A stretch of DNA of 64,000 nt from Nocardioides ganghwensis (GCF_014779655.1 NZ_JACXYX010000018.1:35940-99939), one strand, 5' to 3'; numbered from the stretch's first letter, positions 51,319 to 60,959 are shown. Numbers and translations are program-made. The notes: generated from the sequence alone by a model not told the origin.

Positions 51319-52503
51319 ATGAAGGTCGACCTCACCGTCGCCGCCATCCCCGCTTTCGTCGGCGCGATGGCTGCGGAGTACGCCTGGCAGCGCGCGCACC
51401 CGGTCGAGCCCGGTACCCGCGCCGGCGACTACCAGCTCGCCGACACCGTCGCGAGCCTGAGCATGGGGGTCGGCAGCCTTGCGGCGCCGTACGTCGCCCG
51501 CCGCCTGCTCGACCCCGTCACCCCGGGCGTCGGCCGGCACGGGCGGACCCTGCTCGCGGTGGGAGCAGCGACCGCCGCGCTGACCACGGTCGGTGACGTC
51601 GTACGCCGCCGGCTGCGCGACGGTCGGCTGCCGGACCCGCAGACCGTGCCGGCGCAGGTCCGCGAGGTGCAGGAGGAGCTGGCCGACATCCTGCAGGGCC
51701 CGGCCGTACGCCCCGAGGACCGGACGGTCGACCGGACGGTGGACCGGATCCCGCCGGCACTGCGCCGCGCCCACGGAGCCCTGGCCGTCAGCGCCGTCGC
51801 GTCGACCGCGCTGGTGACCTCGACCACGTGGGCCGCGATGACCTCGGGCAAGCGGCTCTTCGCACGCTCACCGCTCGACCTCGGCGGCGGGCGGTGGGCG
51901 CTGCTGGCGGCGGCCCTCGGCTGGGACTTCGTCTACTACTGGAACCACCGCCTCAGCCACGAGAGCCGGTGGCTGTGGGCGGTCCACGTCGTGCACCACT
52001 CGAGCGAGCGCTACAACCTCTCGACTGCGCTGCGCCAGCCGGTCGCCGAGGGGGTCACGCTGACCGTCCCGTACGGCCTCCTCGCGCTGGCCGGCGTACG
52101 CCCCGCGCTGATCGAGCAGGCCCGCGGGATCAACCTGATCTACCAGTTCTGGATCCACACCGAGGCGATCCAGCGGCTCGGCTGGGTGGAGAAGGTCTTC
52201 AACACCCCCTCGCACCACCGCGTGCACCACGGGTCCAACCGCGACTACCTCGACCGCAACCACGGCAGCATCCTCATCCTCTGGGACCGCCTCTTCGGGA
52301 CCTTCGAGGAGGAGGACGAGCCGGTGGTCTACGGCCTCACCGCCAACATCGACTCCTACGACCCCGCGCGGATCGCGACCCACGAGTGGACCGACATCGC
52401 CGCCGACGTGGCCGCCGCCGACACGTGGCACGACCGTTGGTCGTTCCTGCTCCGACGGCCGGGATGGGCGTACGCCCGGCGCGCGGCGGCCGGCGTCGCC
52501 TGA
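51319..52503 (+). CDS. Sterol desaturase / fatty acid hydroxylase family membrane enzyme
   Basis: 394 residues. The di-iron histidine clusters of the family are complete: NHRLSHE, HVVHHSSE and SHHRVHHG, within a multi-pass membrane protein. Relatives hydroxylate or desaturate lipids or carotenoids. ATG 51319 was chosen; CACAAT ends 6 nt upstream as a leaderless-type -10 box. Before insertion of the element this gene directly followed menB. Substrate unknown. Confidence 0.8.
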   Translation: MKVDLTVAAIPAFVGAMAAEYAWQRAHPVEPGTRAGDYQLADTVASLSMGVGSLAAPYVARRLLDPVTPGVGRHGRTLLAVGAATAALTTVGDVVRRRLRDGRLPDPQTVPAQVREVQEELADILQGPAVRPEDRTVDRTVDRIPPALRRAHGALAVSAVASTALVTSTTWAAMTSGKRLFARSPLDLGGGRWALLAAALGWDFVYYWNHRLSHESRWLWAVHVVHHSSERYNLSTALRQPVAEGVTLTVPYGLLALAGVRPALIEQARGINLIYQFWIHTEAIQRLGWVEKVFNTPSHHRVHHGSNRDYLDRNHGSILILWDRLFGTFEEEDEPVVYGLTANIDSYDPARIATHEWTDIAADVAAADTWHDRWSFLLRRPGWAYARRAAAGVA

Positions 52504-52505
52504 CG

Positions 52506-53546
52506 TCAGCTGGTCGCGAGGCGACAGTTGTCGATCTCCGGGTAGTGCTGGCGGATGTTCACCTTGCGCTCGAGCTCGGCGATGATCGCGGGCGCGAAGT
52601 TGACCTCGTAGAGCGCCTGCGCGCTGCCGAGGCCGCCGGGGCTGAACACGTTGATCTCCATCAGCTTGTCGCCCACGATGTCGAGGCCGACCAGGAACAT
52701 GCCGTCGGCGACCAGCTTGGGCCGCACGACCTCGACCATCTCGAGCATCTCGTCGGTGACCGCGACCTTCACGGCCTTGCCGCCGGCCGACATGTTGGAG
52801 CGGATGTCCTTCGTCGACGGCGTACGCCGGAACGCGGCGTACTGCCCGTCGACCATGAGGGGCTGGCCGTTCATCACGAACATCCGCACGTCACCCTTGG
52901 CCGCCTCGGGGAGGTACTCCTGGGCGACGACGTAGCCGTCGCGCGAGATGGCCTCGATGATCTGCTGGAGGTTGGGCGCCTCCTTGCGGTCGACGAGGAA
53001 GACGCCCGCCCCGCCGGAGCCCTGGAGCGGCTTGAGCACGGCCTTGCCGCCGAGGTCCTTGATGAACTCCTCGATCATGTCCTCGTCGCGCGAGATCAGC
53101 GTGCGCGGGCGGACGATCTCGGGGAAGTGCTGGAAGTAGGCCTTGGACAGCGCGTTGGCCAGACTGGTGGGGTCGTTGACGACGAGCACCCCGCTCGAGG
53201 CGATGAGCTGGCCGAACGCGACGCCGGCGTTGTTGCGCCACGGGTCGGACTCGGCGTCGTCGGCCGGGTCGTTGCGCAGCATGACCACGTCGAACTCGTC
53301 CATGCCGATGAGCTGCTCGACGTCGGGCTTCTTCACGTCCGACATGTGTCGCTCGAGGGACCGGTACGACTTGGCCTGCCCCGCGCGAGCCTTCGTGCTC
53401 AGCGACCCGTCGGGCTCGTAGGCGAAGTCGCCGATCCCCATGTACCAGGCCTCGTGGCCCATCTCCTTCGCGGCCATGGCGAGGCGGTTGGTGGTGTACT
53501 CCGCCTTCTCCGTCTCGATGTCGTTGACGACGAATCCGATCTTCAT
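52506..53546 (-). CDS. Glutathione synthetase-like ATP-grasp ligase
   Basis: 346 residues. The ATP-grasp lid loop AVLKPLQGSGGAGVFLV and the Mg-binding MEINVFSPGG are clear, and the N-terminus MKIGFVVNDIETEKAEYTTN resembles GshB. Actinobacteria normally make mycothiol instead of glutathione, so the product is probably another peptide or amino-acid conjugate. The start overlaps the upstream QEGLA gene stop as ATGA, and GGAGGG lies 7 nt before it. It is the last gene of a three-gene operon. Confidence 0.8.
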   Translation of the reverse strand: MKIGFVVNDIETEKAEYTTNRLAMAAKEMGHEAWYMGIGDFAYEPDGSLSTKARAGQAKSYRSLERHMSDVKKPDVEQLIGMDEFDVVMLRNDPADDAESDPWRNNAGVAFGQLIASSGVLVVNDPTSLANALSKAYFQHFPEIVRPRTLISRDEDMIEEFIKDLGGKAVLKPLQGSGGAGVFLVDRKEAPNLQQIIEAISRDGYVVAQEYLPEAAKGDVRMFVMNGQPLMVDGQYAAFRRTPSTKDIRSNMSAGGKAVKVAVTDEMLEMVEVVRPKLVADGMFLVGLDIVGDKLMEINVFSPGGLGSAQALYEVNFAPAIIAELERKVNIRQHYPEIDNCRLATS

Positions 53547-54733
53547 GCGTGTCCCTCCAGGAGTGTGCCGAGGTCTTCGGTGCCGGCCGCCCGGGCGAGG
53601 TTGTCGTGGGCGGACGGGTCGAGCAGGTAGCGCGGCAGCACCCGGGCGGGGCGCAGCAGTCCACGCTCCTCCAGGTCGCCGATCAGGGGAAGGTCGCGCA
53701 ACGAGAACTTGCCGAGCCACATCCGGTCGAGCGACCCGCCCGATCCGAGGTGCTCGAGGAGCTCGACGAGCCCACGCAGGTAGATCGCGTCCTTGGTCAT
53801 CCCGCCGGAGCGGTAGACGCGCATGACGGTGGTCCACGCGCTCCCGCGGGGGAAGTCGTCCGCGACCAGCGCCTCGTGCGCCTCGGCGAACGTGGCGCCG
53901 GAGACGAGCCGGTGGACGGTCACGACGCGACCGGCCAGCTGTCGCAGCCGGAAGGCGGTGAGACCGCCGCAGGCGATCTCGGCGAGCACCGCCAGGCCCT
54001 CCTGGGTCTCGTCGTAGCCGGCCAGTCCCACGCCGAGCACCTTGATCGGCTGGTGGCTGCCGTTGGCCTGGGTGACGAGGTGGGTCCCGACCTCGTGGTG
54101 CAGCAACGCCTGCGCACGCTGCCGCTGGACCTTGGTCTCGGGGCCGATGAGCAGCACGTCGCCGGAGACCATGACGCCGTTGACGTCGGAGCGGATCTCG
54201 GCGTGCATGTCGAGGTCGGGGTCCTCGTCGCGGTAGAGCGCGATCTCGGCCTCCGCCATCGCGAGGAACTCCTCGGCGTCGAGGGCCTCGTCGGTCGGCT
54301 CGGTGCGGGTGATCGAGGCGAGCAGCGCCTCGGCCTGCTTGCGCAGCGACGGCGACACCCCGCCGTACAGCTCCACGCTGAGCGGCAGGAAGTCGTCGGT
54401 GTCGCGGGCCTCCAGCATGTCGAGCTGGAGCTCCATCTCGCGGTGCTTGGCGCGCAGCAGCTGTCCGAGCACCGGGTCCGAGACGTCGCCGGGGTCGATG
54501 CCGTCGAGCTCGGCGCGGATGACGGCCGGGTCGGTCTCCAGCTCACGGTAGGTGAACGGCGGGTCCGGCTCGCGACCCTCGAGGAAGTCCTCGCGCAGGT
54601 CGTCGGCGTCGACCGGGGTGATGTCGAGCAGGAAGCGGAAGCTCTGGGCGAGCAGCGAGAGCCCGTGGTCGACGGCGAGGTCCGCGGCGCTGAGCTCCGC
54701 GTGGGCCCGGGGATCGTCGGCGTCGTCGCTCAT
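53543..54733 (-). CDS. DUF1704/QEGLA-motif putative zinc metalloprotein
   Basis: 396 residues. A zincin-like HHEVGTHLV helix is followed by the diagnostic YDETQEGLAVLAE motif of proteins annotated as flavohemoglobin expression-modulating QEGLA proteins (DUF1704). The HExxH-like motif reads HEVGTH, compatible with a metallopeptidase. Both ends overlap neighbours as ATGA, so it is strictly coupled between the amidohydrolase-like and ATP-grasp genes. It may cleave or process the amide made by the ligase. The activity is unproven. Confidence 0.75.
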   Translation of the reverse strand: MSDDADDPRAHAELSAADLAVDHGLSLLAQSFRFLLDITPVDADDLREDFLEGREPDPPFTYRELETDPAVIRAELDGIDPGDVSDPVLGQLLRAKHREMELQLDMLEARDTDDFLPLSVELYGGVSPSLRKQAEALLASITRTEPTDEALDAEEFLAMAEAEIALYRDEDPDLDMHAEIRSDVNGVMVSGDVLLIGPETKVQRQRAQALLHHEVGTHLVTQANGSHQPIKVLGVGLAGYDETQEGLAVLAEIACGGLTAFRLRQLAGRVVTVHRLVSGATFAEAHEALVADDFPRGSAWTTVMRVYRSGGMTKDAIYLRGLVELLEHLGSGGSLDRMWLGKFSLRDLPLIGDLEERGLLRPARVLPRYLLDPSAHDNLARAAGTEDLGTLLEGHA

Positions 54734-55533
54734 CGCAGCAGGGCCAGCTCGTCGAGCAGCCCGGGCAGGGCCGCCGCGAGCCCCTGCTGGGCGCAGCGGA
54801 ACCGGTCGGCGTGCAGCTCGCCGGTCCACTCGTCCATGAAGGTCTTCTTGAACTCCAGCGCCAGCACGCAGCCCACCCGCGGGTAGCGGTCGTGGACCCA
54901 CCAGGCGAGGTTGCGCCCCTCGAACGCGACGTTCTCGCGAGCGTCGAGCGGCCCGCACCCGAGCGAGGCGTCGCGCAGGTCGCCCATGAAGCGCTCGACC
55001 AGCGGGCCGAAGAGGTCGTGGTCGAGGCTGCCGGTGCCGACGTTGACCTCCGGGTTCTCGGCCGCCGGGGCGGGCGGCTCGTCGGCGCCGTCGCGGCGGT
55101 GGTTGTAGGAGTGCACGTCGAGCAGGACGAACGGGCCGCGCTCCGCCACGGCGTCGAGCCGCGGCGCCAGGGCGTCGTAGAACGCGTCGTACGTCGCGAG
55201 GCTGCCCTCGAAGAGCTCGTCGGAGAGCTCACCGCCGCGCCACACCTCGAGCCCCCAGCAGTCGTCCGGCGTCCGGTAGACCGCCTCACGGCGCGGCCGG
55301 TTGAGGTCGGCCTCGAAGCGCGAGCGCGTGGTCACCACGTGGTCGGGCACCACCGCGGCGAGCCGGTCGGTGAACGGGTCCTCCTCGCGGAACCGCTCGG
55401 CCTCGTCGAGCACCATCGCCTCGGCGATCTCGGGCCGCAGCGCGTGCCCGGCGTGCACCGACGTCGCCACCAGCTGCCCGGTCCAGTCACCGACGAACGC
55501 GACAGCGTCCGACGTCCCTCCCAAGTCGGTCAT
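54730..55533 (-). CDS. N-formylglutamate amidohydrolase-family protein
   Basis: 267 residues from ATG 55533. Zinc-site motifs of the HutG family are visible: TSVHAGHALRPEI near the N-terminus, LNRPRREAVY, and VLLDVHSYNHRRDG in the middle. No other histidine-utilisation genes are nearby, so the substrate is more likely an N-acyl or gamma-glutamyl product connected to the downstream QEGLA and ATP-grasp proteins. It leads the operon. TAGACA lies 7 nt upstream as a possible leaderless -10. Confidence 0.75.
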   Translation of the reverse strand: MTDLGGTSDAVAFVGDWTGQLVATSVHAGHALRPEIAEAMVLDEAERFREEDPFTDRLAAVVPDHVVTTRSRFEADLNRPRREAVYRTPDDCWGLEVWRGGELSDELFEGSLATYDAFYDALAPRLDAVAERGPFVLLDVHSYNHRRDGADEPPAPAAENPEVNVGTGSLDHDLFGPLVERFMGDLRDASLGCGPLDARENVAFEGRNLAWWVHDRYPRVGCVLALEFKKTFMDEWTGELHADRFRCAQQGLAAALPGLLDELALLR

Positions 55534-55612
55534 GACCGTCTGTCTACCGGAGTCGCCGCGCCACCTCCATGGGCGCGCACCCCTACGGGTGACGGGCTGG
55601 TAGGACTGGAGC

Positions 55613-56302
55613 ATGTCCCGCCACCAGAGGATCGTCGTGCTCACCGGCGCCGGCATCTCCGCCGAGAGCGGGCTCACCACGTTCCGCGACTCCGGCGGAC
55701 TGTGGGAGGGCCACGACCCGATGCAGGTCGCCACCCCGGAGGCGTACGCCCACGACCCGCACCTGGTGCAGCGGTTCTACGACGCGCGGCGCGCCGCCCT
55801 CTCCCGGGTGGAGCCCAACGCGGCCCACCACGCGCTCGTACGCCTCGAGGACGCCCTCGGCGACGACCTGCTGGTCGTCACGCAGAACGTCGACGACCTG
55901 CACGAGCGGGCCGGCTCCCGCCGGGTCCACCACATCCACGGTCGGCTGCAGTCCGCCTGGTGCACCGCCTGCGACGCCCGGCACCCGTGGGACGGGCCGC
56001 TGGTCGACGGTCCGCCCTGCCCCGGGTGCGGGTCGGCGACCCTGCGTCCCGACGTCGTGTGGTTCGGGGAGGTCCCCCACGGCATGGACGTGGTCGAGCA
56101 GGCGCTGTGGGAGTGCGACCTGTTCGTCTCGATCGGCACCTCGGGGACGGTCTACCCGGCCGCGGCGTTCGTGCACTGGGCGAGGGGCCACACGCTCGAG
56201 CTGAACCTGGAGCCGAGCGCCGGAGCCACCGACTTCGCCGAGTCGCGCCGCGGGCCGGCGAGCCGCCTCGTGCCCGAGTGGGTCGAGGAGCTGCTCGACT
56301 GA
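55613..56302 (+). CDS. cobB: NAD-dependent deacylase, class III sirtuin
   Basis: 229 residues. Motifs in order: TGAGISAESG (NAD loop), FYDARRAAL with Tyr56 and Arg59, TQNVDDLHERAG, HHIHG with the catalytic His109, and a zinc site C117/C120 and C136/C139. The YxxR pair is the acyl-pocket signature of SIRT5/CobB-type desuccinylases, so removal of acidic acyl groups from lysines is likely along with deacetylation. Monocistronic. Confidence 0.9.
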   Translation: MSRHQRIVVLTGAGISAESGLTTFRDSGGLWEGHDPMQVATPEAYAHDPHLVQRFYDARRAALSRVEPNAAHHALVRLEDALGDDLLVVTQNVDDLHERAGSRRVHHIHGRLQSAWCTACDARHPWDGPLVDGPPCPGCGSATLRPDVVWFGEVPHGMDVVEQALWECDLFVSIGTSGTVYPAAAFVHWARGHTLELNLEPSAGATDFAESRRGPASRLVPEWVEELLD

Positions 56303-56372
56303 CTTGCCCCGATCGCCTGCGGCACGCAGTGGTCCGTGATGAGATCGAGCGGCTCAGCAACGAGGGGGACCC

Positions 56373-57122
56373 ATGCGCGTGATCCGAGTGGTGGCGGCAA
56401 CCGCCGCGCTGGTGGCGACCACCGCCGGGTGCAGCGTGTACGAGGACTTCACCACCAGCGACTTCGCCCAGAAGGACGGGGACGCGATCGTCGTCGCCGC
56501 CAGCGAGGCGATGCTCGACGTGACGAGCCTGCGGGTGACCGGGCAGGTCCGCGACGGCGGCGAGCAGTACTTCGTCGACCTCAGCATGGACCGCGACGAC
56601 CGGTGCACCGGCACGATCCGGGTGGGCGGCAGCCACCTCGACATCCGTCGCATCGGCAACCGGGCGTGGCTCAAGGGCGAGGCCGGCGCGTTCAACCGCC
56701 TCGGCGGCGGGTCCGTGCCCCGGCAGGTGCTCGACCGCCTCAGCGGCTCCTGGGTGCAGCTCGACGGCCGCACCGCGACGCGGCTCTGCGACTTCGACGC
56801 GCTGCTCGCGACCTTCGAGGTCGTCGACTTCGGCCAGCAGGGCAAGGCCGGCAAGGGCCGCTCGAAGCGGGACGCGGTCGACGGCCCGGTCCCGGCGAGC
56901 GTCGTGGAGGAGACCACCATCGACGGCCACAAGGCCGTGCAGCTCACCGCCTCCCCCGGCGGTGCCCACGACGAGAACACCTGGGTGCTGAGCGAGGCGC
57001 CCCACCACGTCGTGAGGCTGGAGTCCACCGCCACCCAGGACGGCGGCACCCTCTCGTTCTCGGAGTTCGACGTCGACGTCGAGGTCGAGGCGCCTCCCCG
57101 CAAGGACGTCATCCGTCCCTGA
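56373..57122 (+). CDS. Lipoprotein of LppX/LprAFG-like type
   Basis: 249 residues. The signal sequence RVIRVVAATAALVATTAGCS carries a lipobox with Cys20, so it should be lipidated and face the envelope. The beta-rich body (SLRVTGQVRDGGEQYFVDLS, DIRRIGNRAWLKGEAGAFNR, ETTIDGHKAVQLTA) resembles mycobacterial LppX/LprG lipid-binding proteins. GAGGGGG precedes the ATG. The ligand is unknown. Confidence 0.65.
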   Translation: MRVIRVVAATAALVATTAGCSVYEDFTTSDFAQKDGDAIVVAASEAMLDVTSLRVTGQVRDGGEQYFVDLSMDRDDRCTGTIRVGGSHLDIRRIGNRAWLKGEAGAFNRLGGGSVPRQVLDRLSGSWVQLDGRTATRLCDFDALLATFEVVDFGQQGKAGKGRSKRDAVDGPVPASVVEETTIDGHKAVQLTASPGGAHDENTWVLSEAPHHVVRLESTATQDGGTLSFSEFDVDVEVEAPPRKDVIRP

Positions 57123-57128
57123 CCGGCC

Positions 57129-58970
57129 TCAGGACCCGACGACCCAGCTCGTCGAGTCGCGTGGCGAGGGGTCGTCGTCCGGCTCGTCGGAGCTGAGCGG
57201 ACGGAAGTGCAGCCGTACGCAGGTGCCGCGCCCGAGCGTCGACTCCACCTCGACCCTGCCGCCGTGGCGCTGCATGATCTCCCGCACGATCCCCAGGCCC
57301 AGCCCGGTGCCCGGGCGCATCAGCGCCTCCTCGTTGGTCGAGCGGAACAGCGGCGCGAACAGGTTGGCCTGGTCGGAGTCGGAGATGCCGATGCCCTCGT
57401 CCCGGCACGCGAAGGACAGGCCACCGTCGGCACGCCGCTCGACGCCGAGCCAGATCTCGTCACCGGTGTTGGAGTACTTGACCGCGTTGTCGACGAGGTT
57501 GGTGACGGCGCTGGCGATCTCGCGCGGGTCGCCGAGGACCACCGCCTCGCCGAGGTCCCCGACCAGGTGCAGCGTCACGCCCACCCGCTCGGCGACGGCG
57601 GTCATCGCCGACAGCGTCTCCTCGACGATCGGGACGAGGTCGGTGTGCTGCATGGCCGGCGGGGACTGCGGGTCGCTGACGCGGGAGAGCATCGCGAGGC
57701 CCTGCAGCAGGTCGCCCAGGCGCTCGCTGCCGCGCAGGATCGCCTGCGCGCGCTTGCGGTCGCGCTCGTCGACGAACTCGCTCGAGGCGAGGAACTCGGC
57801 GTTGGCCGCGATCACCGTCATCGGGTTGTTGATCTCGTGGGTGAGCTCGCGCAGGAAGCGGTGTCGCGACTCCTCGAGCTCGCGCAGCTCGGTCAGCAGA
57901 CGACGCTCGCGCTGGGTGGCGTACGCGTTGGCGATGGCGCGGCCCAGGTCGTGCCCGAGCTCGAGGGCGGCGACCCCCTCGCCGTCGGTCCAGCGCCGTG
58001 ACCCGGTGCGACGCGCGCACATCAGCATGCCGAGCACCTCGTCGTCGACACCGACGGGCGCCACGACGACCGCCTCGAAGCCGGCCGCTCGCAGCGCGTC
58101 GCTGAACCACGGCGCGTACGCCGTCAGCTCGGCGTCGCCCCAGACGTTCTCCGGCTCGATGACCAGCACGTGCTGGCCGACCCAGGCCCGCGCGGCCGCC
58201 TCGTCGAGCGCGCGGCGCACCTCGGGCGCCATCTGGAGGCCGAGGCTGTCGGGGGCCTCGACGTCCTCGTCGATGAACACGCGGATCTCGAGCTCGTCGA
58301 CCGACAGCGCCCCGAGCAGCGTGGAGCGGGCCTCGCGCAGCAGGTGCCCGACGTCGTGGCGGGCCGGGCCGGAGCGGGCCAGGCGCCGTGTGGCGCGGAT
58401 GACCCGCATGTGGTCGGCGTACTCCTCGCGCTCGATCGCGGTGAGCACCGAGTTGAGCGTCATCGACAGCTCGTCGGAGACCTCGAGGAGCCGCTCCTTG
58501 TCGGGGCGCCGCCCGTCGACGGGGACGTCGACGTAGAGCAGGGCACGGAGGTCGCCGCGCTCGTCGAGGATCCGTGCGACCAGCATGTCCATCGGGTGCC
58601 AGTCGCCGACCTCCCCGGTGACCGGGATGTCGGGGACGACGATCACGCCGTCCATCTGCTCGCGCAGCTCCTCGGAGAAGTTCTCCTCCGGGACCCAGAT
58701 GAAGAGCCCGAACGGCTCGCCGACGGCGAAGACCTGCTGCATGTCGGACAGCCGCGAGGCGGTGCCGAGCCGCTCCTGGGCGCTGGTCATGTCGCCGTAG
58801 ATCGCGACGAACTCGAGCAGGCCCTTGGGGCGGACCACCTCGATGGCGCAGACGCGGAAGCCGGCGCGGGTGGCGGCGTCCCGGGCGAGGGCGTGCATCA
58901 GCGCACGGGCGCGTGCATCACCCCAGCTCAGGTCGCGCGTCCTGCGCTCCCCCTTCTGCCCCTGCTCCAT
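57129..58970 (-). CDS. Soluble GAF-type sensor histidine kinase 1
   Basis: 613 residues from ATG 58970 (GGGGAGG upstream; GTG 58997 is an alternative). No membrane segments. An N-terminal novel domain of about 170 residues, a GAF-like domain, then HisKA with His378 in RFLRELTHEINNP and an HATPase ending in GTGLGLGIVREIMQRHGG. The N-terminal domain (CAIEVVRPKGLLEFVAIYGD) is homologous to that of the adjacent kinase. No response regulator is nearby, so phosphotransfer must be to a remote partner. Confidence 0.85.
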   Translation of the reverse strand: MEQGQKGERRTRDLSWGDARARALMHALARDAATRAGFRVCAIEVVRPKGLLEFVAIYGDMTSAQERLGTASRLSDMQQVFAVGEPFGLFIWVPEENFSEELREQMDGVIVVPDIPVTGEVGDWHPMDMLVARILDERGDLRALLYVDVPVDGRRPDKERLLEVSDELSMTLNSVLTAIEREEYADHMRVIRATRRLARSGPARHDVGHLLREARSTLLGALSVDELEIRVFIDEDVEAPDSLGLQMAPEVRRALDEAAARAWVGQHVLVIEPENVWGDAELTAYAPWFSDALRAAGFEAVVVAPVGVDDEVLGMLMCARRTGSRRWTDGEGVAALELGHDLGRAIANAYATQRERRLLTELRELEESRHRFLRELTHEINNPMTVIAANAEFLASSEFVDERDRKRAQAILRGSERLGDLLQGLAMLSRVSDPQSPPAMQHTDLVPIVEETLSAMTAVAERVGVTLHLVGDLGEAVVLGDPREIASAVTNLVDNAVKYSNTGDEIWLGVERRADGGLSFACRDEGIGISDSDQANLFAPLFRSTNEEALMRPGTGLGLGIVREIMQRHGGRVEVESTLGRGTCVRLHFRPLSSDEPDDDPSPRDSTSWVVGS

Positions 58971-59085
58971 GGCGCACTCGTCCTCCCCACCCGCCACTGG
59001 GATGGTAGGCGCGGCGCCAAGCGGCCGGGCGGGTTTCCGCAGGTCTTGGGCCCGGCTGTGGACGAACTGTTGCCCGGCGTGGTGC

Positions 59086-60858
59086 TCAGCCCACCTCGGC
59101 GGGTGGGGCGAGCGGGAGCCACACGGTGAAGGTGGTCCCCTCGCCCACGTCCGAGGTGACCCGGACGGTTCCGTGGTGGGCGGTCACCACCCGCTCGATG
59201 ATCGCCAGGCCCAGGCCGGTGCCGGGACGCCTGCGCGCCTCCGCGCTGCCGGAGCGGAAGAACGGCGTGAAGACCTTGTCGACCTCGTGGGCGGGGATCC
59301 CGATGCCGGTGTCGGCACAGGTGACCCGTACGCCGTCGCCCCCGTCGGCCGTCGCGCGCGCGACGTCCATGCTCACCCGTCCCCCGGCCTCGGTGTACTT
59401 GAACGCGTTGGAGAGCAGGTTGGTGACCATCCGCTGGAGCGCGGCGGGCTCGCCGGTGAGGACGAGGTCGTCGGCCACTGCGAGCCGCAGCTCGACCCCG
59501 GACAGGGTCGCCATCGGCGCGAGGAACTCCGCGCACTCGTGGACCAGGGCGGAGAGGTCCACCTCGGTCATCGACGTGCCGCGCTCCGGGTCGCTCACCG
59601 AGGCCAGGGCCATCAGGTCCTCGACCATGTCCTCGATCCGGCGCGTGGCCCGGACGAGCGCGTCCAGCGATTCCTGCGCCTCGTCGGTCTGCGGGACCTG
59701 GCCGAGCAGCTCGAGGTGGGTGAACAGGACGCTCACCGGGTTGCGCAGCTCGTGGGCGAGCGTGAGGACCATGTCGCGGCGGTAGTCGCTGACGCCGCGC
59801 AGCTCGGCGTTGAGCGCACGCTCGCGCTCGCCGAGGCGGGCCTCGAGCAACAGCCGGGCGAGGTCGGCGGCCACGACGGTGGCCGCGTTGATCTCCGAGG
59901 CGATCCAGCGCGGCGCGTCCGCCGCGCGGCCCATGGCCAGGGTTCCGAGGTACTCCTCGCCCGCGCCGATCGGGACGAGGAGACCGGACCCCAGGTCGTG
60001 GGCGTCGAGGAGCCGGGTGAGGGAAGGCGGGGTCTCCACCGACTCCTCCTGCATGCTCCAGGTCCGCTCGCGCTCGACCACGACGTGGCCGCGCCGTTCC
60101 CACTGGCGACGCATCACCTCGCCCATGCGGTGCCGGTCGTCCTCGAGGCCCGGGACGACCGAGCCGGACACGACCACGTCGACGGTGGCGACGTCGAGGG
60201 CCTCGCCGAGGGCGCGGGACAGCTCGGACATCAGGTCCGCGACACCCAGGCCGGGCCGTACGGTGTCGATGGCGCGGCGGGCCTGGGTGACCATGCGGAC
60301 CTGCTCGCCGTAGAGCTCGCGCTCGACGATGCTGACGATCGCCTCGAACAGCACGCCCGCCTCGGCGTTGATCGCCGCCACCACCTCGGGCGTCGGCCGC
60401 AGGCCGGAGAGCGGCTCGTCGAGGTAGAGCAGCCCGCGCAGCTCGCCGTCCTTGTTCTCCAGCAGGCGCACCAGCTGGTCGTCGGGGTCCCACCCGTTGG
60501 GCAGCCCCGAGGCCGGCACGTCCGGCTTGTGGCCGTACTCGTCGAGGAACGCGCGGGTCACGTCGTCGAGGCGCTCGCTGGGGATGTGGCGCCAGCCGTC
60601 CATCTCCTGCCCGAGGTCGTGGATGTGGTCGAGCGCCAGTGGTGAGGCCTGCCCGAGCATCTTGTCGCGGGCCGCGTCGTCGCCCGCGATGGCGACGAAC
60701 TCGAGGAAGCCGTCGGAGCGCAGGGCCTCGATGGCCACGACCTTGTGCTGGGTCCGCTTGGCGATGTCCTCGGCGACGGCGTGCAGGACGGCGCGCTGCG
60801 ACTCGTTGCCCCACGCCTGTCCCCGCGGGCGTGCCCACGCCACGTCGCTGTCCCTCAC
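59086..60858 (-). CDS. Soluble GAF-type sensor histidine kinase 2
   Basis: 590 residues. Same architecture as the downstream kinase: N-terminal domain (VVAIEALRSDGFLEFVAIAG), GAF-like middle, HisKA with His369 in LTLAHELRNPVSV, and an HATPase ending GTGLGLAIIERVVTAHHG. The two genes are tandem with a 115-bp gap, a duplication. They may sense the same class of signal and heterodimerise. The GTG start has GAGGGGG 9 nt upstream. Confidence 0.85.
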   Translation of the reverse strand: MRDSDVAWARPRGQAWGNESQRAVLHAVAEDIAKRTQHKVVAIEALRSDGFLEFVAIAGDDAARDKMLGQASPLALDHIHDLGQEMDGWRHIPSERLDDVTRAFLDEYGHKPDVPASGLPNGWDPDDQLVRLLENKDGELRGLLYLDEPLSGLRPTPEVVAAINAEAGVLFEAIVSIVERELYGEQVRMVTQARRAIDTVRPGLGVADLMSELSRALGEALDVATVDVVVSGSVVPGLEDDRHRMGEVMRRQWERRGHVVVERERTWSMQEESVETPPSLTRLLDAHDLGSGLLVPIGAGEEYLGTLAMGRAADAPRWIASEINAATVVAADLARLLLEARLGERERALNAELRGVSDYRRDMVLTLAHELRNPVSVLFTHLELLGQVPQTDEAQESLDALVRATRRIEDMVEDLMALASVSDPERGTSMTEVDLSALVHECAEFLAPMATLSGVELRLAVADDLVLTGEPAALQRMVTNLLSNAFKYTEAGGRVSMDVARATADGGDGVRVTCADTGIGIPAHEVDKVFTPFFRSGSAEARRRPGTGLGLAIIERVVTAHHGTVRVTSDVGEGTTFTVWLPLAPPAEVG

Positions 60859-60959
60859 CGTGCGCTCGCCCCCTCACCAGTCCGACGCCGCGACGGTACG
60901 CCGAAACCGGCCGGCCCGGGACCGTCTTGGGAATGATGGTCGGCTTGGTGACTCACGGG

